Below are positions 33,205 through 42,204 of a stretch of 64,000 nucleotides of DNA, piece after piece. A program made the translations under genes and the position numbers. Source of the stretch: Caballeronia humi (GTDB lineage: Bacteria > Pseudomonadota > Gammaproteobacteria > Burkholderiales > Burkholderiaceae). Below the pieces are notes generated by a model. It did not search any database. It saw nothing but the letters and a program-made list of their open reading frames with translations, and was not told where the DNA came from. The number at the start of each line of letters is the position of its first letter. Positions within the stretch are counted from its first letter, which is position 1. The stretch lies in assembly GCF_001544475.1 (NCBI RefSeq), contig NZ_FCNW02000002.1, forward strand, positions 62,001-126,000. The letters run 5' to 3'.

Positions 33205-35571
33205 TTGACTCAGGCACAACAGGGTTTCCTACTGACCCGACATTGGCGCGACACCCCCGCTGGCACGGAGGTCGAGTTCTGGCTCGCCACTGACAGCGGT
33301 CCGCGCCGCATCCGTCTCGCGCCGCAGCCATCGGTCGCGTTTATTCCGGCTGAACAGCGGACGCGCGCGGAATCGATCATCGGCCAGGCGCGTGGCGTCG
33401 AACTGCGGCCGCTGCCGCTTTGCGACTTTCAGCATCGGCCGGTGCTCGGGCTTTATTGCCAGCAGTATCGGCAACTGTCGAACCTCGAAAAGTCGCTGAA
33501 GGAAGGCGGCGTGCAGGTATACGAAGCCGACGTCCGGCCGCCCGAGCGCTATCTGATGGAGCGCTTCATCACGGCGCCCGTGCGCTTCAGCGGTACGCCG
33601 AACGGCGACGGCCCGCTGCTCGACGCTGAACTGCGGCCCGCGCCGGAGTACCGTCCACGGCTCGCGATCGTGTCACTCGATATCGAAACGAGCGAACACG
33701 GCGACCTCTATTCGATCGCGCTCGAAGGATGCGGCGAGCGGCAGGTCTACATGCTGGGCGAGCCGAACGGCGATGACCCCGGCCGCGACTTCGACCTCGA
33801 CTATCTCGCCACGCCCGCGCAACTTATCGAGCGCCTCAACGACTGGGTGAAACGCCACGATCCCGATGCGATCATCGGCTGGAACCTCGTGCAGTTCGAC
33901 TTGCGCGTGCTGCAGAAGGAAGCGGACCGTTATGGCGTCGCGCTGCGGCTGGGACGCGACGGCAGCCTTGTCGACTGGCGCGAGCACGGGATGAAGCAGA
34001 ACCACTTCTTCGTGTCTGTGGCGGGGAGGCTCATCATCGACGGCATCGAGGCGTTGAAGTCAGCGACCTGGAGCTTTCCGTCGTTCAGTCTCGAATATGT
34101 GGCGCAGGCGCTGCTCGGCGTGGGCAAGTCGATCGAAAGTCCGTATGCGCGTATGGACGAGATCAACCGGCGCTTCGCCGAAGACAAACCGGCGCTTGCG
34201 CGCTACAACCTGAACGACTGCGAACTCGTCACGAAGATCTTCGCGAAGACCGAGTTGCTGACCTTCCTGCTCGAACGCGCGACCGTCACGGGGCTCGCGG
34301 CGGATCGCAGCGGCGGGTCGGTCGCTGCGTTCACGCATCTGTACATGCCGCGCATGCATCGCGCGGGGTTCGTCGCGCCGAATCTCGGTGACGTGCAACT
34401 CGAATCGAGCCCCGGCGGATTCGTGATGGATTCGAAGCCCGGTCTCTACGATTCGGTGCTCGTGCTCGATTACAAGAGTCTCTACCCTTCGATCATCCGC
34501 ACGTTCCTGATCGACCCCGTCGGACTGGTCGAAGGCCTGCGCCATCCCGGCGATGACGAGTCCGTGCCGGGCTTTCTCGGCGCACGTTTCTCGCGCACGA
34601 TTCACAGCCTGCCCGCGATCGTCGGCCAGGTGTGGGAAGGGCGCGAGGCCGCGAAGCGCCAGCACAACAAGCCGCTTTCGCAGGCGCTCAAGATCATCAT
34701 GAATTCGTTCTACGGCGTGCTGGGATCGAGCGGATGCCGCTTCTTCGATCCGCGTCTCGCGTCGTCGATCACGATGCGCGGCCACGAGATCATGCATCGC
34801 ACGCGCGAGCTGATCGAAGATGCGGGCTACGAAGTCATCTACGGCGACACCGATTCCACCTTCGTGTGGCTCAAGCACGCGCATACGGAGGAAGATGCGC
34901 AGCGCATCGGCGGCGCGCTGGTCGAACGCGTGAACGGATGGTGGCGCGAGCACCTTGGTGAAGCGTTCGGCCTTGAAAGCGCGCTCGAACTCGAAGTCGA
35001 TACGCACTATCAACGCTTCCTGATGCCGACGATCCGCGGCGCCGAGCAGGGCAGCAAGAAGCGCTACGCCGGGCTGACCGTCGATGCGAACGGCAACGAC
35101 GAGATGGTCTACAAGGGCCTCGAATCGGTGCGCACCGACTGGACGCCGCTCGCGCAGCAGTTCCAGCAGCAGCTTTATCTTCGCGTCTTCAAAGGGCAGC
35201 CGTATCAGGACTTCGTGCGCGATTATGCGGACCGCACGCTCGCCGGCGACTTCGATGAACTGCTCGTATATCGCAAGCAGCTTCGCCGGCGCCTCGACGA
35301 TTATCAGCGCAACGTGCCGCCGCACGTGCGCGCGGCGCGCCTGGCCGATGAGCACAACCGGCGCCAGAACCGTCCGCTGCAGTATCAGAACGGCGGCTGG
35401 ATCAGCTACGTGATGACGGTCGCGGGACCCGAGCCGGTGGAAGTGCAACGCGCGGCGATCGACTACGATCATTACCTTACGCGTCAACTCCAGCCGGTGG
35501 CCGACGCGATTCTCCCGTTCCTGCGCGACGACTTCACGAGCCTCATGTCGGGACAGAAGGAACTCTTCTAA
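33205..35571 (+). CDS. polB: DNA polymerase II (family B)
   Basis: This 788-aa protein is the size of E. coli Pol II. Exonuclease motif I is [13 protein letters not shown], motif II lies in [16 protein letters not shown], and exo III in [11 protein letters not shown]. Polymerase motif A is [10 protein letters not shown], motif [11 protein letters not shown] and motif [11 protein letters not shown]. It repairs and restarts replication and can bypass lesions. The start is TTG at 33205, with GAAGG 8 nt upstream. No LexA box is visible in the 70 bp before it. The stop overlaps the GST start as TAATG. Confidence 0.96.
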   Translation: MTQAQQGFLLTRHWRDTPAGTEVEFWLATDSGPRRIRLAPQPSVAFIPAEQRTRAESIIGQARGVELRPLPLCDFQHRPVLGLYCQQYRQLSNLEKSLKEGGVQVYEADVRPPERYLMERFITAPVRFSGTPNGDGPLLDAELRPAPEYRPRLAIVSLDIETSEHGDLYSIALEGCGERQVYMLGEPNGDDPGRDFDLDYLATPAQLIERLNDWVKRHDPDAIIGWNLVQFDLRVLQKEADRYGVALRLGRDGSLVDWREHGMKQNHFFVSVAGRLIIDGIEALKSATWSFPSFSLEYVAQALLGVGKSIESPYARMDEINRRFAEDKPALARYNLNDCELVTKIFAKTELLTFLLERATVTGLAADRSGGSVAAFTHLYMPRMHRAGFVAPNLGDVQLESSPGGFVMDSKPGLYDSVLVLDYKSLYPSIIRTFLIDPVGLVEGLRHPGDDESVPGFLGARFSRTIHSLPAIVGQVWEGREAAKRQHNKPLSQALKIIMNSFYGVLGSSGCRFFDPRLASSITMRGHEIMHRTRELIEDAGYEVIYGDTDSTFVWLKHAHTEEDAQRIGGALVERVNGWWREHLGEAFGLESALELEVDTHYQRFLMPTIRGAEQGSKKRYAGLTVDANGNDEMVYKGLESVRTDWTPLAQQFQQQLYLRVFKGQPYQDFVRDYADRTLAGDFDELLVYRKQLRRRLDDYQRNVPPHVRAARLADEHNRRQNRPLQYQNGGWISYVMTVAGPEPVEVQRAAIDYDHYLTRQLQPVADAILPFLRDDFTSLMSGQKELF

Positions 35572-36302
35572 TGGCACGCGCAACTCGCGCGACGGAGCGT
35601 CCGATGATCGTACTGTATTCATACCCTGATCTCTTTGGCGTCGAAGACAACAATCCGTATGGCCTGAAGATATTCGCGTTCCTGACGCTCTGCGGTCTGC
35701 CATTCGAACACCGCCATATCCTCGATACGAAGCTCGCGCCGCGCGGACAGCTTCCCTATATCGACGACGACGGCGCGATTATCGGCGACAGCGATGCAAT
35801 CATCGCGCACCTCAAGCGCAAGTACGATCCGCCGATCGATAAAGCGCTCACGTCCGCACAAAAGGACCTCGATCTGCTCGTGCGCCGCACGCTCGACGAT
35901 CTCTACTGGGTCATGTCGTACTCGCGCTGGCGCGATCCGCGCTACTGGCCGACCTTCCGCGATACGTTGCTCACGACGCATCCCGACATCAGCGCCGACG
36001 CACTCGAAGGCGCACGCAAATACAACTTCGAGCGCTATCACTATCAGGGCATCGGCCGCTTCGAACCGGACGACGTGTACGCACGCGGCATCGCCGACTT
36101 GCAGGCGGCGGCGAACCTGATCGGCGACGCGGGTTATATGTTCGGCGCGCAACCGTCGGGCATCGATGCGACGCTTTACGGCTTCCTTGCCAACATCTAT
36201 TTCTACGATATCGATACGCCGCTCAAGCAATTCGTGCTTTCACAGCCGAAGCTCGTCGGGCATGTTCAGGCGATGCGTGCGGCTTTAAAGCAGACGCCCT
36301 GA
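35571..36302 (+). CDS. Glutathione S-transferase family protein
   Basis: This 243-aa protein has an N-terminal thioredoxin fold (FLTLCGLPFEHRHIL, RGQLPYIDDDG, GDSDAIIAHL; the last block binds the glutathione gamma-glutamyl group) and a helical C-terminal domain. It belongs to the metaxin-like GST group. Its ATG at 35571 overlaps the polB stop; an alternative ATG lies at 35604. Substrate unknown. Confidence 0.85.
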   Translation: MARATRATERPMIVLYSYPDLFGVEDNNPYGLKIFAFLTLCGLPFEHRHILDTKLAPRGQLPYIDDDGAIIGDSDAIIAHLKRKYDPPIDKALTSAQKDLDLLVRRTLDDLYWVMSYSRWRDPRYWPTFRDTLLTTHPDISADALEGARKYNFERYHYQGIGRFEPDDVYARGIADLQAAANLIGDAGYMFGAQPSGIDATLYGFLANIYFYDIDTPLKQFVLSQPKLVGHVQAMRAALKQTP

Positions 36303-36342
36303 GTCGAACGCACGTTCGGCATTTTCGTGCACCGTTGGCATA

Positions 36343-36366
36343 CGCTATATTCTGTCGTATATTACG
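36343..36366 (+). promoter_or_regulatory. ModE-type operator upstream of the DUF2325 gene
   Basis: CGCTATAT, 8 nt, ATATTACG matches the molybdate-regulator site CGTTATAT-N8-ATATAACG at 13 of 16 arm positions. It lies 55 bp before the DUF2325 ATG. A perfect site and another variant occur at 38226 and 40666 around the modE gene. Confidence 0.65.
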
Positions 36367-36421
36367 CGGGTACATGCGAGGCCTTCATGCGCCTCGCTCA
36401 TCAACGCCCGGACCCGAGATC

Positions 36422-37732
36422 ATGATGGAAGCGCCGCCGTTTCGCCTCGCACGCTCGCTGAACATCGGTCCCGCCGACTCACGCATCGCGCGCGACGCGT
36501 GCTGCCAGCCTGCGCCAACGCCAGCGCGCGCGCTGCATCGACGCGTGCGTCTTGCCGAACTGGATTCGCATCTGCATTGCTCGATCATCGGCACGTGTCT
36601 CAGCACGAGCGAGTTGAGAAAGCTCGTACCGAAGTACGCCGACATCGACCGCAGGCAAGCCAGCGATCTTGAGATTCATCACACGGCCGTCGAACTCGCG
36701 ATGGCCGATGGTCCCGCCAGCAAGGCGCTGCATAAGGCGCTTGACGAGCGCTATGCCGGTGCGATTCGCCGGTTCGAACAGGCGCGCGATCCGGAGGCCG
36801 TGCTGGCGCTATGGAACGAAGCGCGCGCGAACGGCGACATCTCGCCGGCCTACTGGGCGCTGATGACGCATTCTCAATCGACGATCGAAGTGCGGCAGGC
36901 GGCGTTCGGCGAACTGCACATGCTGTCGCATCTGGTCGGTGCGGCGAATCGCGCGGATATCCGGCGGCTCGTCGCACTCGAAAAAGACAACGCGGTGCTC
37001 AAGGACAAAGTCGAGCGCCAGCAAAATCGATTGCAGGAAATGGCCGCGGAACGCGACAACGCATTGCGCGACTTGGTGGCCCAAGCGACGCAGAGTGCTC
37101 CGCGCGAGCCGCAGTCCGAACTCGAAGCGCAGGTGCTGAGCCTGAGAGAAAAACTGGAAGATTGCGAGCGGCGCCTGGCGCTGCATACGAGCCGCCGTGA
37201 AGCGGCCGAGCAACGGACGATCCAGGAGCAGGAGGCCGCGCGCATGCTGCGCGAACGTCTCGACGAAGCACACGCGCTGCACAGGATCATGCAGGCCGAA
37301 TCGCAGGCGCTGGAAGGCGCGATGTCGATGCAGCCTGACGAAGCCGACACGCGTCGCAGCGCCTACGCGTGGATCGCGGATAGAAGGATTGTCTATGTCG
37401 GCGGAAGGCCGGGATCGAACGCTGCGCTCAAAGCGCTGGTGGCATCGGCGGGCGGGGAGTTGGTCGTTCACGATGGCGGCGTCGAGGACCGCAAGGGTCT
37501 GCTCGCCGCGACATTGCCAGGCGCCGATCTCGTCGTGTTCCCGGTCGATTGCATCGATCACGATTCGATGTCGATGCTCAAGCGCGTGTGCGAGCGTCAT
37601 CAGGTGCGCTACTACCCGCTGCGGACCGCGAGCGTGGCGAGCTTCGTCGAATTGATGACACGTCTCGCACCGGATCGCGAGGCCCGCGCGAGCACGCCGC
37701 CAGCGTCAGCCTTCTGCCTCCGACACGGCTAA
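36422..37732 (+). CDS. DUF2325 protein with long coiled coil
   Basis: This 436-aa protein has an N-terminal helical region, a strong coiled coil at about residues 185-300 (EKDNAVLKDKVERQQNRLQ; LREKLEDCERRLALH) and a C-terminal DUF2325 domain at about 325-420 (RIVYVGGRPGSNAALKALV; VFPVDCIDHDSMSMLKRVC). DUF2325 resembles a Rossmann-like module of unknown chemistry. A ModE-type site lies upstream and modE is the next, convergent gene, so expression is probably molybdate-controlled. The start at 36422 (or ATG 36425) has only a weak ribosome site. Confidence 0.8.
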   Translation: MMEAPPFRLARSLNIGPADSRIARDACCQPAPTPARALHRRVRLAELDSHLHCSIIGTCLSTSELRKLVPKYADIDRRQASDLEIHHTAVELAMADGPASKALHKALDERYAGAIRRFEQARDPEAVLALWNEARANGDISPAYWALMTHSQSTIEVRQAAFGELHMLSHLVGAANRADIRRLVALEKDNAVLKDKVERQQNRLQEMAAERDNALRDLVAQATQSAPREPQSELEAQVLSLREKLEDCERRLALHTSRREAAEQRTIQEQEAARMLRERLDEAHALHRIMQAESQALEGAMSMQPDEADTRRSAYAWIADRRIVYVGGRPGSNAALKALVASAGGELVVHDGGVEDRKGLLAATLPGADLVVFPVDCIDHDSMSMLKRVCERHQVRYYPLRTASVASFVELMTRLAPDREARASTPPASAFCLRHG

Positions 37733-37740
37733 AAGCGTCG

Positions 37741-38124
37741 CTATCGGATCAACTTCGTCAACGCGGCGATCTGTGCGGCGCACGCCGCCTGCGCTTCCGA
37801 TTCGACCTCGCGATAAAGCCGGACGATGTTCTCGCCGACCGGCGTGAGCGCGCAGCCGCCGCCGCTTTGTCCGCCTTGCTCGGAGATGGTCGCGGGAGAC
37901 TTCAGCGAGCGGTTGAGTTCGTCGATGAGCAACCACGCGCGCCGGTACGACATGCCGAGACTGCGAGCGGCAGCCGAGATCGAGCCGTGTTCCTGCACGG
38001 CTTCCAGAAGATCCACCTTGCCTGGCCCGAGCGCGACGGTGTCGCCGCTCTTGATGCGCATTCTGAAACGCACTTCGGCGCGGGCTCGGGAGGCGGCCTG
38101 TTTGGTCTTGACGGAAGTGATCAT
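37741..38124 (-). CDS. modE: Molybdate-responsive regulator ModE, DNA-binding domain only
   Basis: This 127-aa protein corresponds to the N-terminal winged-helix half of ModE: LGPGKVDLLEAVQEHGSISA split around AARSLGMSYRRAWLLIDELN, then SGGGCALTPVGENIVRLYRE. E. coli ModE has two extra molbindin domains (about 260 aa in all); they are absent here, while a separate tandem molbindin is encoded at 41663-42082. A perfect ModE palindrome lies 102 bp upstream, allowing autoregulation and control of the divergent porin. Confidence 0.9.
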   Translation of the reverse strand: MITSVKTKQAASRARAEVRFRMRIKSGDTVALGPGKVDLLEAVQEHGSISAAARSLGMSYRRAWLLIDELNRSLKSPATISEQGGQSGGGCALTPVGENIVRLYREVESEAQAACAAQIAALTKLIR

Positions 38125-38225
38125 GCCCCAAAGGATACACGATGGCGCTCACGCCTCGATTGCGCGCCGACTGTATCGGCGGCGCCACGCATTGGAAGGA
38201 TCGAGTTTACCGGTCGATTACAAAA

Positions 38226-38249
38226 CGTTATATTCCCGAAAATATAACG
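38226..38249 (+). promoter_or_regulatory. Perfect ModE operator in the modE-porin divergent region
   Basis: CGTTATAT, 8 nt (TCCCGAAA), ATATAACG is a perfect palindrome identical in arms and spacing to the established ModE site. It lies 51 bp before the porin ATG and 101 bp before modE. Confidence 0.85.
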
Positions 38250-38300
38250 ACCACTTGCCCCAAGCCTAACTCCAAGCTTCACACAACGAAGAGAACACCA

Positions 38301-39476
38301 ATGAAGAAACAGGTAATGATGGCCGCTGTGCTCGGCAGCGTCGGCGTGAGCGCGCATGCGCAAAGCAGCGTGACGCTGTACGGCATCATCGACGCGGGCC
38401 TCACCTACGTGACGAACGCCGCGACACCGACGGGACACGACCATCTGTTCAAATACGGCGACGGCGTCGCGCAAGGCAGCCGCTGGGGCCTGCGTGGCAC
38501 GGAAGACCTGGGTGGCGGACTGAAGGCGCTCTTTGTGCTCGAAAACGGCTTCAGCTCCGGCGACGGCACGTTGCAGCAAGGCGGCGCGCTGTTCGGACGC
38601 CAGGCGTACGTCGGCGTTGCGAAGAACGACGTGGGCTCGATCACACTCGGCCGCCAGTACTCGTTCTCGACCGACTTCCTCGGCGGCAACTACACGATGG
38701 GCAGCCAGACGCCGGCCGGCAACTACGCGTACCACATCAACGACCTCGACCAACTGACGGCGAGCCGCATCAACAACTCGATCAAGTTCAGCAGCGCCAA
38801 CTTCGCGGGCCTGACCTTTGGCGGCATGTACGGCTTCTCGAATCAGGCGGGCTCGTTCGCCGGATCGCCGACAACGACCGTTGCCGGCACGACCACACAA
38901 GGCTCGTCGAGCGCGTACAGCTTCGGGCTGAACTACGCGGCCGGAGCGTTCGGCATCGGCGGTGCGTACACGAACATCCGCTTCCCGAACGGCGCGACGC
39001 CGCCGTTCAGCGTGAGCATCGCGAACGTGAACACGGGCGGCCTGCGCGATCTCGAAACGTACGGCGTCGGCGCACGCTACTCGATCGGCGCGGGCGTGGT
39101 CTGGGGCAACTGGACGCACACCAGGTTCGAGCCGATCACCGCCGCGACGTCGACGCTGAACAACTACGAAATCGGCGGTAAATACTCGTTCACGCCTGCG
39201 TTGAGCGCGGGTCTCGGCTACACGTTCTCGAAGCTCGACGACAACTTCTCAGGCAAGTGGCATCAGATCAACAGCGTGGTGGACTACGCGCTGTCCAAGC
39301 GCACCGATGTCTACGCGCTCGCGATCTATCAGAAAGCTTCGGGTAGCAACACGGTCGCCGGCCGCGAGGTTCCGGTGCAAGCGGAAATCGGGTCGAGTTC
39401 GAGCTTCATCGGCAACTCGGGTGCGGGTGCGAACAACCAGTTCGCGGCGCGCGTCGGATTGCGCCACAAGTTCTGA
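38301..39476 (+). CDS. Outer-membrane porin, Burkholderia general type
   Basis: This 391-aa trimeric beta-barrel porin has a signal peptide (MKKQVMMAAVLGSVGVSAHA), then QSSVTLYGIIDAGLTYV and SRWGLRGTEDLGGGLKALFVLE in pieces, and a C-terminal terminal strand ending LRHKF with the required Phe. The upstream perfect ModE site suggests that its expression responds to molybdate, so it may admit molybdate or a molybdenum ligand (inference). A strong intrinsic terminator follows at 39550-39586. Confidence 0.93.
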   Translation: MKKQVMMAAVLGSVGVSAHAQSSVTLYGIIDAGLTYVTNAATPTGHDHLFKYGDGVAQGSRWGLRGTEDLGGGLKALFVLENGFSSGDGTLQQGGALFGRQAYVGVAKNDVGSITLGRQYSFSTDFLGGNYTMGSQTPAGNYAYHINDLDQLTASRINNSIKFSSANFAGLTFGGMYGFSNQAGSFAGSPTTTVAGTTTQGSSSAYSFGLNYAAGAFGIGGAYTNIRFPNGATPPFSVSIANVNTGGLRDLETYGVGARYSIGAGVVWGNWTHTRFEPITAATSTLNNYEIGGKYSFTPALSAGLGYTFSKLDDNFSGKWHQINSVVDYALSKRTDVYALAIYQKASGSNTVAGREVPVQAEIGSSSSFIGNSGAGANNQFAARVGLRHKF

Positions 39477-39549
39477 GCGGCAGCTTCCGAACGCCGGCGT
39501 CCGAATGACTAACTGATCTCCTTGGCAACGACGTCCGATTGCCATTTTT

Positions 39550-39586
39550 AGCGCTGCGGCAGCCATGTCCGCAGCGCTTTTTTTTA
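39550..39586 (+). terminator. Intrinsic terminator of the porin gene
   Basis: AGCGCTGCGG at 39550-39559 pairs perfectly with CCGCAGCGCT at 39569-39578 around a 9-nt loop and is followed by eight T residues. This is a textbook rho-independent terminator on the plus strand. It ends at the stop codon of the convergent NifQ-family gene. Confidence 0.93.
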
Positions 39587-40141
39587 AGGCCGCGTGCTAT
39601 CGGATGGATAGCAATGCGCGAAGTCCTCGCAACCGGGGCAGCCGGGCGCGTGCGTGACGGGCCGTCCATGTGCGAGCGCGACCTCCTGTGCCAGGAATTT
39701 CTTCCAGCGCAAATTCTTCACGTTGCGCACGATCAAGTCGGGATAGTGGCGTTGCAGGATAGCCGTCACGTCGTCGCGGCCGCTCAGTCCAAGGTCGCGC
39801 CACAGATGATCGGGACGCAGGCACGCGGTCGCGATGATCGTCGCGAGGCAGTGTGCATCGGCGGCGTGTTTTATGGCGGTGACGTCGTATTTCAACAGCA
39901 GCGCGCGCAGCTCGCTCACGAACGGCCAATGCGGCGACCACAGCATGGCACTCGGGGTATCGACTCTCGTTTGCCCGTGCGGGAAATGTCGCGAGATCAG
40001 GGCGTCGACTTTGGCGCGGTTCAGGCCGAGCAACAAAAGCTCGCCCGCGTCGAGCCGCGCACCGATCAGTCGCGCGAACGCGATGGTATCGGCGGCTGGG
40101 GGACAGTTCGCGCCTTCTAACAGTGCGCTCGCGGTGCTCAT
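39584..40141 (-). CDS. nifQ: NifQ-family molybdenum-handling protein
   Basis: This 185-aa protein has the NifQ pattern: LGLNRAKVDALISRHFP, LLLKYDVTAIKHAADAHC..., LSGRDDVTAILQRHYPDL, NVKNLRWKKFLAQEV, and a C-terminal Cys cluster C168-x2-C171-x5-C177. NifQ supplies molybdenum for nitrogenase cofactor assembly through an Fe-S cluster bound by C-x4-C-x2-C-x5-C; the first Cys of that motif is Thr163 here. No nif structural genes are in the window. The start overlaps the preceding Moco-domain gene as ATGA, so the two are translated together. Confidence 0.82.
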   Translation of the reverse strand: MSTASALLEGANCPPAADTIAFARLIGARLDAGELLLLGLNRAKVDALISRHFPHGQTRVDTPSAMLWSPHWPFVSELRALLLKYDVTAIKHAADAHCLATIIATACLRPDHLWRDLGLSGRDDVTAILQRHYPDLIVRNVKNLRWKKFLAQEVALAHGRPVTHAPGCPGCEDFAHCYPSDSTRP

Positions 40142-40623
40142 GGCACCACCGACGCTCCGAGCACGATCGCGTTGACGCCTGCGAGACGCTTGATATGCCG
40201 CGGCGCCCGCACGCTATCGGCGCCTGACACGAGCACGGGGAGGTCTTGCGCGTCGATCGGCTGGTCCGCGCAGGAATACGCGATCAGCACGCGATCGCCG
40301 ATCGGCGAGTTGAACAGCTCGTGCCAGGAGAAAGTGACGGCATAGCCGTCGTGGCCGTACGCGAGGAACACGGTGCGCTTGAAGTCCGCGTTTCCCGGAC
40401 GACGCACGCCCGCCGCATCGAGCAGCACTCGCAGCTGCACGCCGCGATAACTGCCGACCGTGCGAATGAAGCGGCCGCTCGTGAAGCAGACCAGATCGAA
40501 CGGTTCGAGCGATACGCTTTCGTACTCGCGCAAGGCGGCGATATCGAAGGAAAGCGGCCGTTCGACGGTCCCGCCGATCGTCAGAACCGGTTCTGCGGAA
40601 ATAATCGAGACTGAATCGTTCAT
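40138..40623 (-). CDS. Stand-alone molybdopterin-oxidoreductase (sulfite-oxidase-like) domain
   Basis: This 161-aa protein resembles only the Moco-binding domain family of sulfite-oxidase-like enzymes: LTIGGTVERPLSFDIAALRE, LVCFTSGRF with a Cys at the Mo-ligand position, YRGVQLRVLLDAAGV and YGHDGYAVTFSWHELF. It lacks a signal peptide and partner domains, so it may bind molybdopterin or molybdate rather than catalyse. ATG 40623 is used; TTG 40641 is the alternative. It is co-translated with the NifQ gene and starts 43 bp from a ModE-type site. Confidence 0.78.
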   Translation of the reverse strand: MNDSVSIISAEPVLTIGGTVERPLSFDIAALREYESVSLEPFDLVCFTSGRFIRTVGSYRGVQLRVLLDAAGVRRPGNADFKRTVFLAYGHDGYAVTFSWHELFNSPIGDRVLIAYSCADQPIDAQDLPVLVSGADSVRAPRHIKRLAGVNAIVLGASVVP

Positions 40624-40665
40624 GGGCAAACTCGCTGGCAACGCCGATCAGGTGAATACGGATTT

Positions 40666-40689
40666 CGCGATATATGCGAGGATATTACG
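40666..40689 (+). promoter_or_regulatory. ModE-type operator in the Moco-domain/lipoprotein divergent region
   Basis: CGCGATAT, 8 nt, ATATTACG matches the ModE arms at 13 of 16 positions with the correct spacing; its right arm equals that of the site at 36343. It lies 43 bp from the Moco-domain start on one side and 87 bp from the beta-propeller lipoprotein on the other. Confidence 0.6.
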
Positions 40690-40776
40690 GACAATACGTC
40701 GATACCATGATTTTGCGGGCATGTCCTTCATGTCGCGCCCCGCATAAAGCGGAACAACGAAAAATGGAGACGTGCG

Positions 40777-41646
40777 ATGAAAGGATCGATGCTCGCGTGC
40801 GTGGTGTCGCTTTGGCTCGCCGGGTGCGGCGCGCTGGAGCCGCACGGCGCGGCGCAATCGATCACGCTCGATGGCTCGCCCAACGGCTTGGCGGTGCGGT
40901 CGGCCGACGGCGCGATTTTCGTCACCGACGACGTGGCCAACGCGATCGTCGTGTCGCGTGATGCGGCACGATTTGCGCCTTATGTCACGATTCCCGATGG
41001 TGGTGCGGCGCGCAATAGTTTGAGCCAGATCGCGACTGGGGCGGACGGCAATCTGTTTGTGATGCGCTTCGGCTTCGGGACAGCGAGTGCGATTTTCCGC
41101 GTCGATGCGTCTGGCGGCGTTTCGCTTGCCAGTGGAATTCATCCTGAGCGCAGGCGTTTAGGCCTCGTCGTGCTGAATGATGGCAAGGAATTGCTATCGA
41201 GCTGGTTCGTAAAGCAGGGCGAAGGCGGTGTGAGTCTCGTCACAGGCGATACCGAGCGCGACCTGGTCACTGGCCTCGGCAAGCCCGTCGGCATAGCGGT
41301 ATCGGATGACACGCTCTACATCACAGATCAGACGAATAACCGTATCGTGAAAGTCGATTTGCAAGCTGCCCTTAGCGCTTCCGCGCCGGTTGCGGCGACC
41401 GACGTCTTCGCAACCGTGCCGGCACCGGACCTCCTGGCCGCATCGCCCGATGGCGCGCTCTACACGAAATGCGGCGAACACGGCCTGTGCCGCATCTCGA
41501 AGACAGGCGAAAACAAGACGCTCGCCACGGATTTCGACGAACCGCGCGGCGTCGCCATCGATGCCGCGCGCAAGCGCCTTTTAGCCGTCGATCGCGCGCG
41601 AGGCGCGGGCCGGCCGAGCCGTCTGCGGATCATTCCGCTCGACTAA
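40777..41646 (+). CDS. NHL/SMP-30-like beta-propeller lipoprotein
   Basis: This 289-aa protein has a lipoprotein signal (MKGSMLACVVSLWLAGC) and six-bladed-propeller repeats such as SPNGLAVRSADGAIFVTDD, IATGADGNLFVMRFG, KPVGIAVSDDTLYITDQTNN and EPRGVAIDAARKRLLAVDR in pieces. It probably sits in the periplasm or outer membrane. Placement downstream of a ModE-type site suggests a molybdenum-linked role, perhaps ligand binding (inference). It converges with the molbindin gene. Confidence 0.75.
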   Translation: MKGSMLACVVSLWLAGCGALEPHGAAQSITLDGSPNGLAVRSADGAIFVTDDVANAIVVSRDAARFAPYVTIPDGGAARNSLSQIATGADGNLFVMRFGFGTASAIFRVDASGGVSLASGIHPERRRLGLVVLNDGKELLSSWFVKQGEGGVSLVTGDTERDLVTGLGKPVGIAVSDDTLYITDQTNNRIVKVDLQAALSASAPVAATDVFATVPAPDLLAASPDGALYTKCGEHGLCRISKTGENKTLATDFDEPRGVAIDAARKRLLAVDRARGAGRPSRLRIIPLD

Positions 41647-41662
41647 ACCGGCCTTAAGCGGC

Positions 41663-42082
41663 TCAATCGACCGCAACAATCACGCTCGATGCCTTGAACA
41701 CGGCGCTCGCCGGCGTGCCGACGGCGAGGCCGAGCCGCGTGGCGCTGTCGTTGGTGATGATCGCCGCGATCTGCAGGTTGCCCGCCGAAATCGTCACTTC
41801 GGAGTTGACGGCGCCCGTTTTCACGCTCGCGACGGAGCCGCTCAGCACGTTGCGCGCGGAGATCTTGGCGGGATCGCTGTCGACCATGACGAGCACCGAC
41901 GATGCCTTGATCAGCGCCGACGCCTTCGAGCCGACGGCGAGCCCAAGCGACTTCGTGCTTTCCTGCGTGACGACGGCAACGAGCGTGGAGCCGTCGACGC
42001 TCAGAGTGATCTCATCGTTGACGGCGCCGGATTTGATTTCCTTGATTTCGCCGGAAAAATGGTTGCGGGCGCTGGTTTTCAT
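41663..42082 (-). CDS. Tandem molbindin (two Mop/TOBE domains)
   Basis: This 139-aa protein is two similar 68-residue Mop domains: SARNHFSGEIKEIKSGAVND and SARNVLSGSVASVKTGAVNS open them, and ASALIKASSVLVMVD and ASAVFKASSVIVAVD close them. Molbindins bind molybdate or tungstate at oligomer interfaces and store or buffer it in the cytoplasm. The pair corresponds to the two C-terminal domains missing from the ModE encoded at 37741. CCCAGGAG precedes the ATG at 42082. No ModE site was seen upstream. Confidence 0.92.
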   Translation of the reverse strand: MKTSARNHFSGEIKEIKSGAVNDEITLSVDGSTLVAVVTQESTKSLGLAVGSKASALIKASSVLVMVDSDPAKISARNVLSGSVASVKTGAVNSEVTISAGNLQIAAIITNDSATRLGLAVGTPASAVFKASSVIVAVD

Positions 42083-42204
42083 GACGTTGTTCTCCTGGGT
42101 AGTGGTTTTGATTGTCCGGCAATTGTTCAACACGCATCTTGCGACACCGGTGCGATACTTTAGCAAAGCGGCAGTTAATGCAATCAAACCCACAGGAACG
42201 CCCG

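Noticed and set aside
34060..35703. A 547-codon open frame antisense to polB
   Set aside because: It is a composition shadow of a gene with all family-B polymerase motifs.
39584..40141. Evidence for nitrogen fixation
   Set aside because: A lone NifQ-family protein with an incomplete Cys motif and no nif structural genes in the window does not support it.
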